DNA from: CAYNOZ01 sp964398955
GTDB taxonomy: Archaea > Methanobacteriota_B > Thermococci > Thermococcales > CAYNOZ01
Length of the DNA stretch: 16,373 nt
Assembly (NCBI GenBank): GCA_964398955.1
Contig: CAYNOZ010000031.1
Span: 1-16,373, forward strand
Direction of reading: 5' to 3'
Positions 14,493 through 16,373 of the stretch are shown in pieces. Below the pieces are notes generated by a model. That model searched no databases and was not told the origin of the DNA. It was given only the letters and a program-made list of their open reading frames with translations. The position numbers and the translations under genes are program-made. How positions within the stretch are numbered: position 1 is the stretch's first letter; each line of letters starts with the position of its first letter.

Positions 14493-14504
14493 TTCTCTAG
14501 AGAA
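14493..14504. promoter_or_regulatory. 12-bp palindrome TTCTCTAGAGAA
   Basis: A perfect 12-bp palindrome sits in the spacer between the coiled-coil gene stop and the DHH gene, about 140 bases upstream of the DHH start. It could be an operator or a hairpin at the end of the sepF operon transcript. There is no supporting evidence beyond symmetry. Confidence 0.25.
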
Positions 14505-14526
14505 TCGAAGAATCTTTAATAAAAAT

Positions 14527-15435
14527 CTAAATTAGATTATGCTTTCTTAGTAATAATAAATCCTCTTTATCAATTTTTCCTCCGGATTTATATTTTCTAT
14601 AAACTTTTCTAGCTTTTGCTTTTTCTGGATTTTCATTTTGAATCTCTTCAGCCATTTGATGAGCATTTAATTCCTGTTTCTTGTTCTTGAATTCTTCTAT
14701 CTTATCGTTAATTTCTTTAATCTCTTTTTTAGAAGATTTAATCTTTTTCACATGATCTATATGCTTTTGATGCATCTCATCAGCTTTTTCTGATTTTTCA
14801 TCTCTTTTATTAAAGTTCTCTAACATCTGTTTATGATAATTATCGCTTTCCTTAGCCATTGACTGTATCTTGTTATGTAATTCATCTCTTTGTTCTTTAA
14901 AATCTTCTATTTTGTCATATTTTTCGATCATCTGTTTATGATACTCTTTTGCCCTGTTTATTAAATCTAGTTCCTGTGATAGTTCCTCAATTTTATCAGT
15001 CATTTTTTCTTCTTCTTTGGATCCCATTGGATCAGTTTGAAGCTTCCATTCTAATTCATCAATTTTGGATTCAACTTCAACTTTCGATAGCCCCATTGAT
15101 TTCTTTTCGTTCACTGAATTTCTTTTTTCTTTTATTTCGTTTGCTTCATCGTGTAGATCACTGATCTTCTGGTTTAATTCTTGCCGTTTTTCTTTAAGAT
15201 CTTTTATTTCCTCGTTTTTCTTATCTCTTTTTTTCTTGAATTCTTTCGCTCTTTCAGCAAATTCCTTCGTTTCTTCGTTTAGCTCATCTCTTTTCTCTTT
15301 AAACTCATCTGCTTTTTTTTGAAGAGATTCAATTTCATTGTATAGTTCTTTTTTCTTTTCTTTTAATTTTTTTAATTCGTTCTTGACTTCTCTTAAATCA
15401 TTTTTCGTTTGAGATTTTTTTTCCTTTGGTTTCAC
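14527..15435 (-). CDS. COG1340-type coiled-coil protein
   Basis: This 302-residue protein is almost wholly coiled coil and very rich in Lys and Glu, with no cysteine or membrane segment. A unit like KEKRDELN recurs with its first hydrophobic residue at 24, 45, 66, 80, 101, 179 and 249; most intervals are multiples of seven (21, 21, 14, 21, 70). YHKQM recurs at 165 and 200 (35 apart). The mid-protein 'IDELEWKLQTDP' segment and the C-terminal 'KVYRKYKSGGKIDKEDLLLL' region match archaeal COG1340 proteins, distantly like eukaryotic Bfr1; the function is unknown. Translation starts at GTG 15435, 38 bases inside the upstream zpr1-like gene, with GGAGGA 8 nt before it. As third gene of the sepF operon it may act in division or RNA binding (inference). 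Confidence 0.85.
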   Translation of the reverse strand: MKPKEKKSQTKNDLREVKNELKKLKEKKKELYNEIESLQKKADEFKEKRDELNEETKEFAERAKEFKKKRDKKNEEIKDLKEKRQELNQKISDLHDEANEIKEKRNSVNEKKSMGLSKVEVESKIDELEWKLQTDPMGSKEEEKMTDKIEELSQELDLINRAKEYHKQMIEKYDKIEDFKEQRDELHNKIQSMAKESDNYHKQMLENFNKRDEKSEKADEMHQKHIDHVKKIKSSKKEIKEINDKIEEFKNKKQELNAHQMAEEIQNENPEKAKARKVYRKYKSGGKIDKEDLLLLRKHNLI

Positions 15436-15937
15436 TGTTATCTTCCTCCAAAGTCTTCTTATTAACTTTATCTCCTATTAATGCGCTATTTCCTCTTGGA
15501 TCTGAAACTTTTATTTTTATAGAAATACTTCCTTCTTTAGCCTTTTCTAATTTTTCCAAGATTTCTCTTGCAGATTTTTCATCAGACTCGTTATCCCAAT
15601 CTCTATCTAGAATCTTCTCAAAACGGTTTAATAACCCTTCAATATTTGTAAAAAATCCTTTTGCCTTTGCTCCTGGTTCTAACTTTAACCCTAGATCATT
15701 AATCTCAACAATCCCAGTACTGGATCTTACAATCTTTGTCTTAAGATCTTCTTTTCCTTCAATGGTAGTTTTATATTCTACAGGAGAGCTTTCTTCAAGA
15801 ATTTTTATATTATTATCACTATATCCGCATTTACTACAATTAGTAGAAATAATTACAATTTCCCCGAAATGAGGGATTTCATGAGTTTCTTTATTCTTTT
15901 TTAAAGTATCTTTTCCGCAAATTGGACATTGAACCAT
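15398..15937 (-). CDS. ZPR1-type zinc-finger protein
   Basis: This 179-residue protein has an N-terminal C4 zinc finger, Cys4/Cys7 and Cys34/Cys37 ('CPICGKDTL' ... 'HEIPHFGEIVIISTNCSKCGYS'), the ZPR1 zinc-finger pattern. A beta-rich ZPR1 domain follows ('IVRSSTGIVEINDLGLKLEPGAK'), then a helix and a charged tail. Eukaryotic ZPR1 is a chaperone for the translation factor eEF1A; the single-copy archaeal form is uncharacterised. It follows sepF so closely that a TTG would overlap the sepF stop. The ATG at 15937, 6 nt after AGGG, is preferred. Its 3' end overlaps the coiled-coil gene by 38 bases, implying translational coupling. Confidence 0.9.
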   Translation of the reverse strand: MVQCPICGKDTLKKNKETHEIPHFGEIVIISTNCSKCGYSDNNIKILEESSPVEYKTTIEGKEDLKTKIVRSSTGIVEINDLGLKLEPGAKAKGFFTNIEGLLNRFEKILDRDWDNESDEKSAREILEKLEKAKEGSISIKIKVSDPRGNSALIGDKVNKKTLEEDNSETKGKKISNEK

Positions 15938-15939
15938 GT

Positions 15940-16314
15940 TCAACCCTGTACTCTTTGAATCTCGTATTCTGGCGGAGTTACAATAAGTCTATTATCTGAT
16001 TCCCCTAAGAGAGCTACTGCACCACCCATACTGCTTGTTAAACCTTTTATTTGATCAACGAACTCCCTTAACTCTTTCTCCTTTCTTTTCAAGTACTTAA
16101 TATTTATTATCACTATGTTGCTATTAGAAATCTCTCTTGAAACTGTTTCCACCTTTGGAACTTGTTGAGATCCATACGTTTTTATATAATTTTTCTTAGG
16201 TTTCATTAACTGTTTTTCCAGTTCTTCATCCTCGTATTCGATAGTCTCAACCTCATCTAGAGGACTCCTACTTTTTTCATTTTCTTCTCCTTTTAAGGAA
16301 TCTAGTATCCCCAT
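15940..16314 (-). CDS. sepF: SepF, FtsZ membrane anchor for archaeal cell division
   Basis: This 124-residue protein has the SepF layout. An N-terminal amphipathic membrane-targeting helix begins MGILDSLKG, followed by an acidic linker (about 10-40) and the C-terminal SepF core (about 45-124) with 'IVIINIKYL', a helix 'REFVDQIKGLTSSMGG' and 'AVALLGESDNRLIVTPP'. SepF dimers tether FtsZ to the membrane at mid-cell in archaea that lack FtsA. Start ATG 16314 has GAGG 7 nt upstream. It is the first gene of the sepF > zpr1-like > coiled-coil operon. No ftsZ is inside the window. Confidence 0.94.
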   Translation of the reverse strand: MGILDSLKGEENEKSRSPLDEVETIEYEDEELEKQLMKPKKNYIKTYGSQQVPKVETVSREISNSNIVIINIKYLKRKEKELREFVDQIKGLTSSMGGAVALLGESDNRLIVTPPEYEIQRVQG

Positions 16315-16347
16315 GTTATTTCCTCACGATTAAACTAATTTTCTTAA

Positions 16348-16370
16348 ACCCTACTAATTAAAACTAGGGT
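16348..16370. promoter_or_regulatory. ACCCTA / TAGGGT inverted repeat upstream of sepF
   Basis: ACCCTA at 16348-16353 and TAGGGT at 16365-16370 form 6-bp arms with an 11-bp AT-rich spacer. Allowing one mismatch the arms extend to 8 bp. The site lies 34-56 bases upstream of the sepF start, over or next to the expected TATA/BRE region. It could be an operator, or a hairpin at the end of an upstream gene outside the window. Confidence 0.35.
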
Positions 16371-16373
16371 CTT

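Noticed and set aside
15065..15322. Serine/phenylalanine-rich open frame antisense to the coiled-coil gene
   Set aside because: It is the complement of Lys/Glu-rich codons; a low-complexity frame of this kind is expected by chance.
15426..15872. 148-codon open frame antisense to the zpr1-like gene
   Set aside because: It has no recognisable motifs, while the other strand has a clear zinc-finger protein in a coupled operon.
1..16373. CRISPR array, insertion sequence, prophage or defence system
   Set aside because: No regularly spaced repeats, terminal inverted repeats, transposase, integrase or nuclease-toxin genes are seen. The window is densely packed with housekeeping genes.

Overview
This is an AT-rich stretch of an archaeal chromosome. 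The signature genes are archaeal: Alba chromatin protein, archaeal-type GlmM, an AbrB-PhoU regulator, a CDC48/VAT AAA+ ATPase, SepF with a ZPR1-type zinc-finger neighbour, an archaeal RecJ-like DHH protein, a COG1340 coiled-coil protein and a DUF1614 membrane protein. The gene mix is euryarchaeal. Several small nucleic-acid-binding proteins are strikingly acidic: by my count Alba has a net charge near -10 in 93 residues, and the small KH protein near -9 in 70. This suggests a salt-in halophile. Low GC with acidic proteins would fit a low-GC halophilic lineage such as Methanonatronarchaeia or a relative, or possibly Nanohaloarchaeota. That assignment is inference only. I see no CRISPR array, insertion sequence, integrase or toxin system. 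Most of the window is housekeeping chromosome.

Layout. 62-1378 (+) is a phosphoglucosamine/phosphomanno-mutase; its stop overlaps that of a convergent AbrB-PhoU regulator (1375-2343, -). Next is a minus-strand operon, RNase Z > TraB-like > small KH protein (4306 to 2489), with overlapping or nearly abutting genes. From the divergent side comes alba (4434-4715, +), then a coupled pair of an unknown 114-residue protein and a YbaK-type aminoacyl-tRNA deacylase (4796-5607, +). A convergent MTA/MTI phosphorylase (5611-6384, -) lies downstream of tRNA-Gly(UCC), whose CCA end is encoded (6450-6527, -). A minus-strand block cdc48 > PRC-barrel > DUF1614 membrane protein follows (10097 to 6719). Next is ilvA > ridA (11977 to 10364, -), a metabolically matched pair. 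A gene-poor 0.5-kb gap (11978-12506) holds what looks like a frameshifted coding remnant. It is followed by the DHH/RecJ-like protein (14351 to 12507, -) and, at the right edge, the operon sepF > zpr1-like > COG1340 coiled coil (16314 to 14527, -).

How the genes work together. The most interesting theme is cell division. SepF, the archaeal FtsZ membrane anchor, sits at the right end with two co-transcribed partners of unknown role. A PRC-barrel protein of the size and type of haloarchaeal CdpB division proteins lies 8 kb away next to cdc48. A second theme is RNA handling: RNase Z, a KH protein, tRNA-Gly and a tRNA-editing enzyme. A third is metabolite repair: threonine deaminase with RidA, and MTA salvage. 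Shine-Dalgarno sites are strong and usually end about 6 nt before the start codon. I used this to move several starts inward (AbrB-PhoU, KH, TraB, YbaK, CDC48, DHH, ZPR1).
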